Assembly: GCF_022179065.1 (NCBI RefSeq)
Contig: NZ_BPQD01000015.1
Span: forward strand, 62,001-126,000
Direction: 5' to 3'
Length of the DNA stretch: 64,000 bases
From: Methylobacterium adhaesivum
GTDB taxonomy: Bacteria; Pseudomonadota; Alphaproteobacteria; Rhizobiales; Beijerinckiaceae
How positions within the stretch are numbered: the stretch's first letter is position 1; each line of letters begins with the position of its first letter. A program made the translations under genes and the position numbers. The notes beneath the pieces are model-generated. The model saw only the letters and a program-made list of their open reading frames with translations, ran no database searches and was not told the origin of the DNA. Below, piece after piece: positions 38,093-47,285 of the stretch.

Positions 38093-39436
38093 ATGTCGCG
38101 CAAATATTTCGGCACGGACGGTATCCGGGGCCGCGCCAATGGCGTCATCACGCCGGAACTTGCCCTGAAGGTCGGTCAGGCCGCCGGCTTGATCTTCCAG
38201 CGCGGGGACCACCGCCACCGCGTGGTGATCGGCAAGGACACCCGTCTATCGGGCTACATGATCGAGACCGCCCTCATCGCCGGCTTCACCTCGGTGGGCA
38301 TGGATGTGCTGCAGCTCGGCCCGATGCCGACGCCGGCCGTCGCGATGTTGACCCGCTCCATGCGGGCCGATCTCGGCGTGATGATCTCGGCCTCGCACAA
38401 CCCGTTCGAGGACAACGGCATCAAGTTGTTCGGCCCCGATGGATTCAAGCTGAACGACGAGGTCGAGCGCGAGATCGAAGCGCTCATCGACGGTGAGCTG
38501 CACAAACGCCTCTCGGGCTCGCGCGACCTCGGAAGGGCCAAACGCATCGAGAGCGTGCACGCCCGCTACATCGAGTTCGCCAAACGCTCCCTGCCGCGAA
38601 ACGTCACTCTCGACGGCCTCCGCATCGTCGTGGATTGCGCCAACGGCGCCGCCTACCGTGTCGCCCCCGAGACCCTGTGGGAACTCGGGGCCGAGGTGAT
38701 CGCCATCGGCGACGAGCCGGACGGCTTCAACATCAATCAGGATGTCGGATCGACGGCGCCGGCCGCTCTCGCGGCCAAGGTCCGCGAGCTGCGGGCCGAT
38801 ATCGGCATCGCCCTCGATGGCGACGCAGACCGGGTCCTCATCGTCGACGAGAAGGGTCAGTCCGTCGACGGCGATCAGCTCATGGCCGTCGTCGCCCGCT
38901 CGTGGAAGGAGGACGACCGCCTGACACAACCGGGTCTCGTCGCCACGATCATGTCTAATCTCGGCTTGGAACGCTACCTAGGCGGAATCGGCCTGTCGCT
39001 CGCCCGCACGGCGGTGGGCGACCGCTACGTCCTCGAGCATATGCGCGAACACGGCTACAACCTCGGCGGCGAGCAATCCGGCCACATCATCATGTCGGAT
39101 TACGCGACGACGGGGGACGGCCTCGTCGCGGCCCTGCAGCTTCTCAGCGTGGTCAAGCGGTCGGACCGACCCGTCAGCGAGGTCTGTCACTGCTTCGATC
39201 CTCTGCCGCAGATCCTGCGGAACGTCCGCTATCGCTCGGGCGAGCCCCTTCGGGCGGAAGCCGTCGTCACCGCCATTGCCCATGCGCGCGACCGACTCGG
39301 AAACGGCGGACGCCTGGTGATTCGCGCCTCGGGCACTGAGCCGGTGATCCGGGTCATGGCCGAGGGCGACGACCGCACCCTGGTGTCGGACGTGGTCGAC
39401 ACGGTGGTGGAAGCCGTGGCCCGGGCCGCCGCCTGA
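38093..39436 (+). CDS. glmM: Phosphoglucosamine mutase
   Basis: 447 residues. Interconverts glucosamine 6- and 1-phosphate on the way to UDP-GlcNAc for peptidoglycan and lipopolysaccharide. N-terminal [14 protein letters not shown], phosphoserine loop [15 protein letters not shown] (Ser101, E. coli Ser102), metal loop [16 protein letters not shown], sugar-specificity loop [11 protein letters not shown] and phosphate-binding [15 protein letters not shown]. The start is ATG 38093; the open frame goes back to 37955 but is not conserved. The order ftsH-glmM is widely conserved in bacteria. Confidence 0.97.
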   Translation: MSRKYFGTDGIRGRANGVITPELALKVGQAAGLIFQRGDHRHRVVIGKDTRLSGYMIETALIAGFTSVGMDVLQLGPMPTPAVAMLTRSMRADLGVMISASHNPFEDNGIKLFGPDGFKLNDEVEREIEALIDGELHKRLSGSRDLGRAKRIESVHARYIEFAKRSLPRNVTLDGLRIVVDCANGAAYRVAPETLWELGAEVIAIGDEPDGFNINQDVGSTAPAALAAKVRELRADIGIALDGDADRVLIVDEKGQSVDGDQLMAVVARSWKEDDRLTQPGLVATIMSNLGLERYLGGIGLSLARTAVGDRYVLEHMREHGYNLGGEQSGHIIMSDYATTGDGLVAALQLLSVVKRSDRPVSEVCHCFDPLPQILRNVRYRSGEPLRAEAVVTAIAHARDRLGNGGRLVIRASGTEPVIRVMAEGDDRTLVSDVVDTVVEAVARAAA

Positions 39437-39442
39437 CGACCT

Positions 39443-39775
39443 TCACGCCCCGTCAAGGGCGTCAAGGGCCAGGGTCCGCCACGCCGCGAGCAACGCATCG
39501 CGCAGCACCGCCTCGTCCGCATCCCATAGATCGAGGTTGGTCCAACCGCGTCGACCCCAGGCGCCGGGCACGGGGCTGAACAAATCCGGCTCTTCCTCCA
39601 AGACGCGCGCTTGGTCGTCGCGCGTGAGACGAAGCACGACCCGTTCCTCCTCGACCCACAGGGTGGCGAAGATGCGCCCAGCGATGCGGAAGTCCGGATG
39701 CCCTTGGTGCGCACCTTCGCTCACGTCGGGAAGCATCAGGGCTAGGGCTCGGACATCGTCGGGACGCATGGCCAT
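39443..39775 (-). CDS. MmcQ/YjbR family protein
   Basis: About 110 residues with the MmcQ/YjbR (DUF1801-like CyaY) fold: RPDDVRALALMLPDVSEGAHQGHPDFRIAGRIFATL, then EERVVLRLTRDDQARVLEEEPDLFSPV, WGRRGWTNLDL and a last helix. Members are small DNA-associated or unknown cytosolic proteins; no enzymatic function is established. Start is ATG 39775 or in-frame ATG 39769, with GACGGA just upstream. It converges with glmM, six bases apart. Confidence 0.82.
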   Translation of the reverse strand: MAMRPDDVRALALMLPDVSEGAHQGHPDFRIAGRIFATLWVEEERVVLRLTRDDQARVLEEEPDLFSPVPGAWGRRGWTNLDLWDADEAVLRDALLAAWRTLALDALDGA

Positions 39776-39892
39776 CCGTCTAAACGACGGGTGAGGGGAA
39801 CGCACGGGGCCGTAAAAGACGATGAGGAATGAAAGGGTCTGCAACCCGGTTCCGCGTCGTCGTCAAGGCTTCGGCAAGGATAAGATTTAACG

Positions 39893-39908
39893 TTAAACCC
39901 GCTTTAAC
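39893..39908. promoter_or_regulatory. CtrA box (TTAA-N7-TTAAC)
   Basis: TTAA-ACCCGCT-TTAAC matches the full CtrA consensus TTAA-N7-TTAAC. It overlaps a second palindromic TTAACGTTAA at 39887-39896. It lies 83 bases before the start of the first outer-membrane protein gene, a fitting place for control of that promoter by the cell-cycle regulator CtrA. In vivo binding is inference. Confidence 0.6.
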
Positions 39909-39990
39909 TCCCCTCGGGGCAATGATGCCTTCGTCATCTGAGCCGGTGCCTTTCGCCCCCGGCAAACGGTCGAGTGAAGGACTGAATTCC

Positions 39991-40854
39991 ATGCGCCGCT
40001 CCAAGCTGAATGCCTTGGTGCGCTCGTTCACGCTCCTTGCGAGCGTAGGAGCGCCCTGCCTCGGATATGCCGCCGATCTGCTTCCGCCCCTGCCGCCCGA
40101 GCCCCTGCCGCCGCCCGTCGAGATCGGTGGCGCCTGGTACCTGCGCGGCGATGTCGGCGTTGGCGCGGCCAGCTACGAGAAGGTCGTGACGACGGTGAAG
40201 GGCGGATATCTGCCCGACGATTACACGATCCATCAGAAGAACATGGGCGACCAGTTCTTCGCCGGTGGCGGTATCGGATACCAGTTCAACGGCTTCCTGC
40301 GCGGTGACATCACCGGCGAATACCGGGGCGGCAGCCGCTTCTCCTTCGTCGAGAAGTTCAACCTGCCTTACGGCGACGGCACGCCGGCCAAGGGCATCGA
40401 CTACGATCAGGGCAACCTGTCCTCCGTCGTCGCCATGGCCAACGGCTACATCGATCTCGGCACGTGGTACGGCGTCACCCCGTTCGTCGGTGGCGGCATC
40501 GGTGCCGCTTTCCACACGGTCAGCGGCTTCAACGATACCGGCGCCGGTTCGGCCGCCGGGGGCTTCGGGATCGCCGCAACGAAGCACACGACCAATCTCG
40601 CCTGGGCGGCCATGGCTGGCCTCGGCTACAGCGTGACGCCGAACCTCAAGCTCGAACTCGGCTACCGCTACATGAACCTCGGCCATGTCGGCACCGGTCC
40701 CGTGACCTGCTTCAACGATCCGGGTTGCGGCGGCGCCTCCTACCGGCTGAAGGAAGTCACCTCGCACGATGTGCGCATCGGCATGCGCTGGATGCTCGGT
40801 GGCATCGTCGCCGATTACCAGCCCGAGCCGGCTCCCTTGATTCGCAAGTACTAG
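39991..40854 (+). CDS. Outer-membrane beta-barrel protein (Omp25/Omp31-like)
   Basis: 287 residues. A signal peptide ends in GYAADLLPP, a Pro-rich plug segment (PPLPPEPLPPPVE) follows, and then alternating amphipathic strands typical of small alphaproteobacterial porins or adhesins: AWYLRGDVGVGAASY, FFAGGGIGYQFNGFLRGDI, ANGYIDLGTWYGVTPFVGGGIG, NLAWAAMAGLGYSVTPNLKLELGYRYMNLG and VRIGMRWML. It probably makes an eight-strand barrel. ATG 39991 has GAAGGAC upstream and a CtrA box 83 bases before it. A strong terminator follows at 40897. Confidence 0.83.
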   Translation: MRRSKLNALVRSFTLLASVGAPCLGYAADLLPPLPPEPLPPPVEIGGAWYLRGDVGVGAASYEKVVTTVKGGYLPDDYTIHQKNMGDQFFAGGGIGYQFNGFLRGDITGEYRGGSRFSFVEKFNLPYGDGTPAKGIDYDQGNLSSVVAMANGYIDLGTWYGVTPFVGGGIGAAFHTVSGFNDTGAGSAAGGFGIAATKHTTNLAWAAMAGLGYSVTPNLKLELGYRYMNLGHVGTGPVTCFNDPGCGGASYRLKEVTSHDVRIGMRWMLGGIVADYQPEPAPLIRKY

Positions 40855-40896
40855 ATCGCAATTACCGAAAACAAGACAATCGATCGATTTCCGGCC

Positions 40897-40936
40897 AAGA
40901 GCGTGGACCTCCGGGTCCACGCTCTTCTTGTTTTTG
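40897..40936 (+). terminator. Strong intrinsic terminator of the first porin-like gene
   Basis: Thirteen-base perfect stem starting AAGAGCGTGGACC around loop TCCG, followed by CTTGTTTTTG. Confidence 0.93.
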
Positions 40937-41075
40937 CCCCAGATAAAACTGATCGACCTAGACCAAATCTTTGATTTTAATCGGAAAATAACCGGCTTTC
41001 CCTAGAACTTACACGAGGGACAGGTGCCGATCTCATCCTCCGTCTCATGCCTCGATCAATCCCGCCGGTGACAGC

Positions 41076-41966
41076 ATGATCCAACAGACGCGCCCCTCGC
41101 ATCCAGCTCTGCCGGCGATGCGCGCTGCCCTTGCCGGAACCACACTGCTGGTGGCATCCCTGATGGTGCAAGCCCCCGCGCAGGGTGCCGATCTGGCGCC
41201 GCCGCCCCTCGAAGCGGCAGTCATCCCCGTCGGGAGCGGCTGGTATCTGCGGGCCGACTTCACGGAGAGCTATCTCGTCCGTCCAAAGGATGCGACGCTG
41301 CCCGACCCCAACGATCCCGGTATGCCGCCCCTGCTTCGGCGGTCCCTCAGCCACGAGCCCGGTTATGGCGGCGGCGTCGGCTACCGCTTCACCCCCTGGC
41401 TGCGCGTCGACGCCACCATCGACCAGCGCCTGGCCGCCACCTACAGCGCCTACTCGTCGCGGAGCAATTTCGTCACGGGTTACAACGTCGAGGCCGGTCG
41501 TCTCAGCGTGCTCACGGGTCTCGTGAACGTCTATGCCGATTTGGGGACATGGTGGGGCTTGACGCCCTATCTCGGCGCGGGTCTCGGTTTCGCGCAGAAG
41601 GACTTTCACGGGGGCTACACGCAGACGACCTGCGTGATCGACGCCTGCGATGGAAATGCCGGCACCGGACCCCGCACCGCCGTCGCTCGCCCGGACCGGT
41701 CCGTGACGAGCTTCGCATGGTCCCTCACGGGCGGTGTCTCCTACGACCTCGGCGCCGGCTTCAGTCTCGACGCAAGTTATCGGTACGTCGATCTCGGCCG
41801 CGCGAAATCCGGGTCCGATGCCTTCGGCCAGAGCAGCCGCCTCAAGGATCTTGCCGCCAACGAGGTCCGGGTCGGCTTGCGCTACGCCTTCGCGGACAGC
41901 TTTGCACGCCTGCCGAGCCTTCAGGGCCTGCCGGTGGTCTGGAGCAGCGGCAACCCGTACGAATAG
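41076..41966 (+). CDS. Outer-membrane beta-barrel protein
   Basis: 296 residues, with signal sequence (LAGTTLLVASLMVQAPAQGADLAPPPLE) and an eight-strand-like barrel: GWYLRADFTESYLV, PGYGGGVGYRFTPWLRVDATID, GLVNVYADLGTWWGLTPYLGAGLGFAQ, AWSLTGGVSYDLGAGFSLDASYRYVDLG and VRVGLRYAF. It is a paralogue of the neighbour upstream (shared D-L-G-T-W-[YW]-G-[VL]-T-P and Y-R-Y-[MV]-[ND]-L-G motifs). An inner ATG at 41118 (MRAALAG) is an alternative start. The promoter region 40937-41075 is AT-rich. Function as porin or adhesin is inferred. Confidence 0.8.
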   Translation: MIQQTRPSHPALPAMRAALAGTTLLVASLMVQAPAQGADLAPPPLEAAVIPVGSGWYLRADFTESYLVRPKDATLPDPNDPGMPPLLRRSLSHEPGYGGGVGYRFTPWLRVDATIDQRLAATYSAYSSRSNFVTGYNVEAGRLSVLTGLVNVYADLGTWWGLTPYLGAGLGFAQKDFHGGYTQTTCVIDACDGNAGTGPRTAVARPDRSVTSFAWSLTGGVSYDLGAGFSLDASYRYVDLGRAKSGSDAFGQSSRLKDLAANEVRVGLRYAFADSFARLPSLQGLPVVWSSGNPYE

Positions 41967-41999
41967 CGTCGCGCGGGTCCGGAGCAACGCTCCATTAAG

Positions 42000-42038
42000 G
42001 TTACTCAACTACAGCTGTATCGACAGGCGCAGAGTAAC
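42000..42038. repeat. Inverted repeat with inner palindrome before the third porin gene
   Basis: GTTACTC (42000-42006) and GAGTAAC (42032-42038) frame a 25-base loop that contains the palindrome ACAGCTGT. No T-tract follows. It lies 33 bases before the next ATG and could be an operator or a leader RNA hairpin. Confidence 0.5.
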
Positions 42039-42070
42039 TTAGTCCATCTGATGCCTCGAGGACGACATCG

Positions 42071-42979
42071 ATGCGGACCCTGACCTTCGCGATCCTGACG
42101 ACCCTGGCCCTCGGCGGGGCTTTTCCCGTCCAAGCCGCCGACCTCGATTATGGCGTGTTGCGCGGGCCGGATTATGAGCCGCCTGCACCGAGCATCGACT
42201 GGAACGGCGTGTATTTCGGCGGGCATGGGGGTTATACGTCGGGAGCGCTGGGCTTCACAACGACGTTTCAGACCCTCGTAGCAGGTAATTTAAAGTCGAC
42301 AAGCGCCGAAGAGGTTCTGGGTGCTTCGTCATTGCTAACCGCGCGATCTGCGCGCGTCGGCGGCGGAAGCTACGGAGCTTTTACCGGATTTAATTATCAA
42401 TTCGACGAGGCAGTTGTTGGTCTGGAAGCTGATTACACTCGCTTCGAGCGGGGTGGCGCAACGTCCGATGCTATTAAGCGTTCGGCGACCGCAAGCACCG
42501 GTTTCTACGAAACCGTTGAACTGAAAGGACTAGCCTCCACAACGATCGAAGATTACGGCACGATTCGTGCGCGGGGTGGATGGGCCTTCGGCAGCTTCCT
42601 CCCATTCGTTACGGGCGGTCTCGCCATCGGTCGAGCGCAGGTCGTCGACCGTGTCGAGATCAAATCTTATGGCTATGACCAAACAACCTATCGAGCGAAC
42701 CAAGCTTTAACGACCGGCTCGCCGGCCTATGTCAACAACCATGGCTATGCCACATTCCTTCAAAAGGATCCCGCTGGAAGTACAGTTGACAGTCCGATGG
42801 TCCTGGGCAGAGCCACTACAAAAGTTGTCGGCGGCATCGCCCTTGGTGGCGGTCTTGAATATGCCTTGACGCAGAACTTCATCCTGCGCGGCGAATACCA
42901 ATACGTCCTTTTCAACGATTTCGATGGCCATAAGGTCAATCTCAACACCGTACGCGGCGGCGCGGCCGTGAAGTTCTGA
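42071..42979 (+). CDS. Outer-membrane beta-barrel protein, compositionally distinct
   Basis: 302 residues: signal peptide (LTFAILTTLALGGAFPVQAADLDYG) then an Omp25/Omp31-type barrel with GVYFGGHGGYTSGALG, GSYGAFTGFNYQFDEAVVGLEADYTRFE, YGTIRARGGWAFGSFLPFVTGGLAIG and the C-terminal GGGLEYALTQNFILRGEYQYVLFNDFDGHKVN, ending AAVKF (terminal Phe typical of barrels). GC content is clearly lower than around it: 28 of 60 bases from 42661 are G+C, with TTA and other A/T-ending codons, suggesting recent acquisition or diversification. The strand order is conserved, so it is intact. GAGGACG precedes the ATG. Confidence 0.82.
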   Translation: MRTLTFAILTTLALGGAFPVQAADLDYGVLRGPDYEPPAPSIDWNGVYFGGHGGYTSGALGFTTTFQTLVAGNLKSTSAEEVLGASSLLTARSARVGGGSYGAFTGFNYQFDEAVVGLEADYTRFERGGATSDAIKRSATASTGFYETVELKGLASTTIEDYGTIRARGGWAFGSFLPFVTGGLAIGRAQVVDRVEIKSYGYDQTTYRANQALTTGSPAYVNNHGYATFLQKDPAGSTVDSPMVLGRATTKVVGGIALGGGLEYALTQNFILRGEYQYVLFNDFDGHKVNLNTVRGGAAVKF

Positions 42980-43117
42980 GGTGGTCGGAACCTTCGCGGT
43001 GACCCACCGTCGAACCGATGGTCGTCGTTGCCGAGAAGATCGTTAAGGCGGCGCGGCCTATGATCGGCGAAAGGGAAGGCTCGCTGTATGGCCTTTCCGA
43101 CAGACGGAACGCCCCGC

Positions 43118-43342
43118 ATGATCCGCTCGCTTTTCCTCACCGGCTTGTCCGCGGCCAGCGTCTTCGCGGCCGGTTTGGTCGCGCAGGCCGGGGGTGCCCC
43201 TCACCACCGTCCGCTGCTCCCGCCGGAGGTCGCCTACCGCGATCCCGCTTACCTGCCGCCGCCACCGCCGCCTGTTCCCGTCGTCACGCCACCGCGCTCC
43301 TTGAGCCTGCCGCTCTACAACGAGCCTCCGCCCCGGTTCTGA
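43118..43342 (+). CDS. Small proline-rich secreted peptide
   Basis: 74 residues: signal peptide (RSLFLTGLSAASVFAAGLVAQAGG) followed by a short Pro-rich chain (HHRPLLPPEVAYRDPAYLPPPPPPVPVVTPP, given here as a motif description of residues 28-56) ending EPPPRF. ATG 43118 has GACGGA upstream; an in-frame ATG at 43088 would spoil the signal peptide. No homologous family recognised. It converges with the HNH gene. The composition is unlike a folded domain, so a linker-like or wall-associated role is possible. Confidence 0.55.
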   Translation: MIRSLFLTGLSAASVFAAGLVAQAGGAPHHRPLLPPEVAYRDPAYLPPPPPPVPVVTPPRSLSLPLYNEPPPRF

Positions 43343-43349
43343 GGCAGGC

Positions 43350-43898
43350 TCAGCTTTCGAGCTCGGAATCCCAGTAGAGGTAATCCACCCAGGTGTGGTG
43401 GTATTGCCGATGGTCGAATTCCGGCTGGCGGCGGTGCAGCTCGTGCCGGGTCGGGCGGTGCGGCTCGTTCAGGAGCGGCATCTCGGCTTCGGCGGGCGTG
43501 CGGTTGGCCTTGCGTAGGTTGCACGGCGAGCAGGCCGCGACGACATTCTCCCAGCTCGACAGGCCCCCGCGCGAGCGCGGCACCACGTGGTCGAAGGTCA
43601 GCCCGCCCGAGGGCAGGCGAAGGCCGCAATATTGGCAGGAGAAGGTGTCGCGCAGGTAGATGTTGTAGCGGGTGAAGGCGGGGCTGCGCGCCAGGGTCAC
43701 GTAGCTCTTGAGGGCGACCACGCTCGGCACCCGCAGGGAGCGGCTCGGGCTGCGCGCCTCGACGTCGTAGCTCGCCACCAGGGTCACGCGGTCGAGGAAC
43801 AGGGCGGTGAACGCGTCCTTCCAGGACCACAGCGACAGCGGATTGTACGACAGAGGCCGGTAATCCGCGTTCAGCACGAGCGTTTGGAGATCCAGCAT
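43350..43898 (-). CDS. HNH endonuclease family protein
   Basis: 182 residues. The HNH core is complete: zinc cysteines in CQYCGLRLPSGG, the catalytic block LTFDHVVPRSRGGLSSWENVVAAC with DHV and the Asn, and a second pair in CSPCN. The N-terminal half (LDLQTLVLNADYRPLSYNPLSLWSWKDAF) is the usual lead of the stand-alone HNH proteins found in nearly all alphaproteobacteria, whose role is not settled. ATG 43898 follows GAGAG by eight bases. No mobile-element or restriction partner is nearby, so a housekeeping role is likelier than a selfish one. Confidence 0.88.
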   Translation of the reverse strand: MLDLQTLVLNADYRPLSYNPLSLWSWKDAFTALFLDRVTLVASYDVEARSPSRSLRVPSVVALKSYVTLARSPAFTRYNIYLRDTFSCQYCGLRLPSGGLTFDHVVPRSRGGLSSWENVVAACSPCNLRKANRTPAEAEMPLLNEPHRPTRHELHRRQPEFDHRQYHHTWVDYLYWDSELES

Positions 43899-44593
43899 GG
43901 CGCTTACTCTCTCGACGGGTCGACAGGGGGACAACGCGCGGGAATCGCCCGGCACGCTGCCCCTGTCCGATGAAAGATCAAGATTTTTCGAAGTTTTGGC
44001 CGGTGCGCTCGGCGATCATGACGGTCACCGGCGACACGCCACGGGTGGGACCAGCGGATCTCGGTGTCGGCGTCGCGTTTCGGGCGTTGCGGAGCCCTCG
44101 CGGGCATGAGCCGGTGAGGACTTTCCGGAGGTGCGCTCGCCTCGACGGGTGAGGGGCTTTGCCAAAAGCGGTCGCATCGGGCGGAAACGCCCGGTTCGTG
44201 GCAACGTCCGCCGACGACCGTCACCACCCCCTCGCACCGATACGAAAAGGCATAGTCCATCGCGGCTTAGTCTAATATCAGCATGACACGCTTGTGAAGG
44301 CTGTCCGACGCATCCGTGACGTCGCGTCCCCCGCCCGATGCCGGCCGCCGCGCCGCCACCGCGCGGCGTCAGCCTTTCGCCCCATTGATCGGCGAAGGCG
44401 ACGGCTCCCGACCCCGATGCCCCCGGCCTCGTTCGGGCGATTCCGACGCCCCGGCATGGAGTCGCGCGATGCCGGGCGGAAAGGGGTCTTAGAGTGCCTT
44501 GCGAAACTCCCGATCACGGCCGGTTCTCGTTCCGGGCCTGGCGGCGTGGCGGGAGTTTTGTGAGAGCCACTGAGAACGCTCAAGGACGGCACC
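43899..44593. other. Long intergenic region before the mechanosensitive channel gene
   Basis: 695 bases. Frames on both strands have no conserved motif or coding-like composition. A six-base GNRA-type hairpin, CGGGCG-GAAA-CGCCCG, lies at 44178-44193, and an AT-richer patch at 44240-44300 could hold promoters. No known RNA family was recognised. Confidence 0.5.
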
Positions 44594-47281
44594 TTGCAGG
44601 ACACGAACGCCCGAACCGCGCAGCGTCCCAATCCATGGGGAATGCGTCGCAACCCCGGCCGGGGCGCGTCGCGCCTCTCCCGCCTGTCGATGGCGGGATG
44701 GCTCGGCCTCGCTCTGCTCGCCTCCGGTACGGGTTCGGGACACGCGGCTCCGGCAGCGCGGCTCGCGCAAGTCGCCCCCCCCGCGACCCAACCGACGGCG
44801 CCCGCGGCTCAGCCGGCGGCTCCGGCGGCCCAGCCCGCGCCAGCGGCACCCGCTGCGAAGCCGGCGCCGCCCAAACCGGTCTCGGATGAAATCAAGACGG
44901 TTCGTGAAACCCTCGACAAGGCCAAGGACGACCTCGAGCGCCGCGAGAAGATCCTGTCCGGCCAGACGGTGGGCAGCGGCGATCTCACCCGCGCCCGCGA
45001 CGGTATCGACGCCATCGCGGACAGCATCCGCCATGTCATCGACATCACCACGCCCCGCCTCGAGGCCGCGCGCGAGCGCCTGACGCAGCTCGGCCCCAAG
45101 CCGAAGGAGGGTGCCGAGGGTGAGGACGTCGCCCGAGAGCGCACCGAGCGCGAGCAGGCGGTGGCGGAGATCGACGAGACTCAGCGCTTGGCGAAATCTC
45201 TCCTCGTCCAGAGCGACCAGATCGTCGACCAGGTGACGAACCGGCGCCGCGCCGATTTTACCCGTGGCCTGTTCGAGCGCTCGACGGCCCTCGTTAGCCC
45301 GGACCTGTGGATGCGGATCGCCGCCGATATCCCGCGCGACGTGCGCGCCCTCCGCAATGCCGTCTCGGACACCGGCGAGCTGCTCACGCGGAACGGAACC
45401 ATCGGCAACCTGATCCTGCTCGGCGTCGCCTTCGGCATCTCCATCGCCCTGTATTTCGGGCGCCGCAACATCGCTCCGCGCCTCGGGCGGCGGGACGCCA
45501 AGGCCGTGGCGCCATCGCAGCGCAAGAAGCTGCTCGCCGCCTGGCGCGTCTTCCTCCTCGGCACCGTGCCGGCGGTGTTGGGCAGCTATGCGGTCTACTA
45601 CGCCCTCGATGCCACCGACCTGCTTCCCCTGCGGCTCCTGCCGGTGGCGGCCGCCATCCTCGGCGGCCTCGCCTTCATCGCCTTCGTCGAAGCCGTGGCC
45701 GACGCCCTGCTGTCACCGGACAAGCCGTCCTGGCGCACGACGACGATGACGGATGCCGCCGCGTCGCGGATCATCACCCTGGCGGTCGGGATCGCCGTGG
45801 TGATCACGGTGATCAAATCCATCGAGGCCCTGAACTCGGCGATCTCGGCGGCCCTCCCGATCTCCATCGCCACGCGCGGCATTGGCGCGCTTGCCACGGC
45901 CCTCATCCTCGCCATCGGACTGCATCGCTTCGCCGACACCGCGGAGAAGGAGGAGGCCTGCTTCGGGCCCTACGTGGCGCCCGAGGCGGCCACGGGAATC
46001 GGCGGACCGGCCCGCCTCCTCGGCTGGGCCGCCGTGGTGGTCATCGGCGCGGCGGCGCTGTTCGGGTACGTCGCCTTCGCGACCTTCCTCATCGACCAGC
46101 TCGTCTGGACCGCGAGCCTGTTCGTGCTGCTGTTCCTGTTCATCGGCAGCGCCGACACCTTCATCGGTGGGACGCTGCGTGACGACACGAAGATCGCCAC
46201 GGCGCTCCAGGCCAACACCGGCCTGCGCAAGCGCTCCCTGAATCAGATCGCCGTGCTCGCCTCGGGCTTCGCCCGCGTGGTGCTCATCCTGGTGGCGGCC
46301 CTCCTGGCGCTGGCGCCGTGGGGCCTCGATTCCACCGACGTGTTCACCTCGGTGCGCTCAGCCTTCTTCGGCTTCAAGGTCGGCGACGTCACCATCTCCC
46401 TCTCCACCATCGCGCTCGCCATCGGCCTGCTCGTGCTCGGCATGGCGATCACCCGCGCGATCCAGCGTTGGCTCGAGAACACCTACCTGCCGGCCACCGA
46501 CCTCGATGCCGGCCTGCGCAACTCGATCTCGACGATCACGGGCTATTTCGGCTTCCTGCTCACCCTCGCCCTCTCATTCTCCTATCTCGGCCTCAGCCTC
46601 GAGAAGCTCACCATCGTGGCCGGCGCCCTGTCGGTGGGTATCGGTTTCGGCCTGCAATCCATCGTCAACAACTTCGTCTCGGGGCTGCTGCTCCTGTGGG
46701 AGCGCCCCATCCGCGTGGGTGATCAGGTGCTCATCGGCGACAGCGAAGGCATCGTGAAGCGCATCTCCGTGCGCTCGACGGAGATCCAGACCTTCGACCG
46801 CTCGGCCGTCATCGTGCCGAACTCGAACCTGATCTCGGGCATCGTCAAGAACCGGGTGCGCGGCGACCGCACCGGCCGGGTGTCGATCACCGTCAACGTC
46901 CTGCGCAATCAGGATCCGGTGCGTGCCGCCGAGATGCTGGTGGCCTGCGCCACCGCCCATCCGGACGTCCTCAAGGAGCCCGCCCCCCGGGTCGTGTTCC
47001 GCAAGATCGGCGATCCGTTCCTCGAATTCGAGCTCATCGCCATGATCGTCGATGTGAGTTTCGGGCTGAAGGTTCAGAACGATTTGAACTTTGCCGTGTT
47101 CAAGGCCTTGTCCGAGGTCGGAATGATCCCGGCCATGGGGCCTGCCTCCAGCAACGTCGTCGTGCAGGGGCTGGAGCCGTTTCAGGAGGCTATGGGTCGA
47201 ATCGCCAGCACGTTCGTGGAGCCGAAAGGCAACGGTGCGGGTTGGATGGATCGGTCCGGGGCGGAAATGCCGAAGGGGTGA
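44594..47281 (+). CDS. Large MscS-type mechanosensitive channel with DUF3772 domain
   Basis: 895 residues. A signal peptide and Ala/Pro-rich linker (1-95) lead to a coiled periplasmic DUF3772 domain (about 96-260: VRETLDKAKDDLERREKIL, RLEAARERLTQLG), then eleven or so membrane helices, and a C-terminal MscS core. In that core, TM3 is VAGALSVGIGFGLQSIVNNFVSG, followed by the beta domain (RPIRVGDQVLIGDSEGIVKRI, RSAVIVPNSNLISG) and an alpha/beta vestibule. It resembles E. coli MscK/YbiO-type channels that release solutes on hypo-osmotic shock. The start is TTG 44594, with AAGGACG seven bases upstream. A CAP lipoprotein gene follows by four bases. Confidence 0.92.
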   Translation: MQDTNARTAQRPNPWGMRRNPGRGASRLSRLSMAGWLGLALLASGTGSGHAAPAARLAQVAPPATQPTAPAAQPAAPAAQPAPAAPAAKPAPPKPVSDEIKTVRETLDKAKDDLERREKILSGQTVGSGDLTRARDGIDAIADSIRHVIDITTPRLEAARERLTQLGPKPKEGAEGEDVARERTEREQAVAEIDETQRLAKSLLVQSDQIVDQVTNRRRADFTRGLFERSTALVSPDLWMRIAADIPRDVRALRNAVSDTGELLTRNGTIGNLILLGVAFGISIALYFGRRNIAPRLGRRDAKAVAPSQRKKLLAAWRVFLLGTVPAVLGSYAVYYALDATDLLPLRLLPVAAAILGGLAFIAFVEAVADALLSPDKPSWRTTTMTDAAASRIITLAVGIAVVITVIKSIEALNSAISAALPISIATRGIGALATALILAIGLHRFADTAEKEEACFGPYVAPEAATGIGGPARLLGWAAVVVIGAAALFGYVAFATFLIDQLVWTASLFVLLFLFIGSADTFIGGTLRDDTKIATALQANTGLRKRSLNQIAVLASGFARVVLILVAALLALAPWGLDSTDVFTSVRSAFFGFKVGDVTISLSTIALAIGLLVLGMAITRAIQRWLENTYLPATDLDAGLRNSISTITGYFGFLLTLALSFSYLGLSLEKLTIVAGALSVGIGFGLQSIVNNFVSGLLLLWERPIRVGDQVLIGDSEGIVKRISVRSTEIQTFDRSAVIVPNSNLISGIVKNRVRGDRTGRVSITVNVLRNQDPVRAAEMLVACATAHPDVLKEPAPRVVFRKIGDPFLEFELIAMIVDVSFGLKVQNDLNFAVFKALSEVGMIPAMGPASSNVVVQGLEPFQEAMGRIASTFVEPKGNGAGWMDRSGAEMPKG

Positions 47282-47285
47282 ACGG

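Noticed and set aside
44489-45034. 181-residue minus-strand frame inside the mechanosensitive channel gene
   Set aside because: Antisense shadow, Gly/Arg-rich, within a clear MscS gene.
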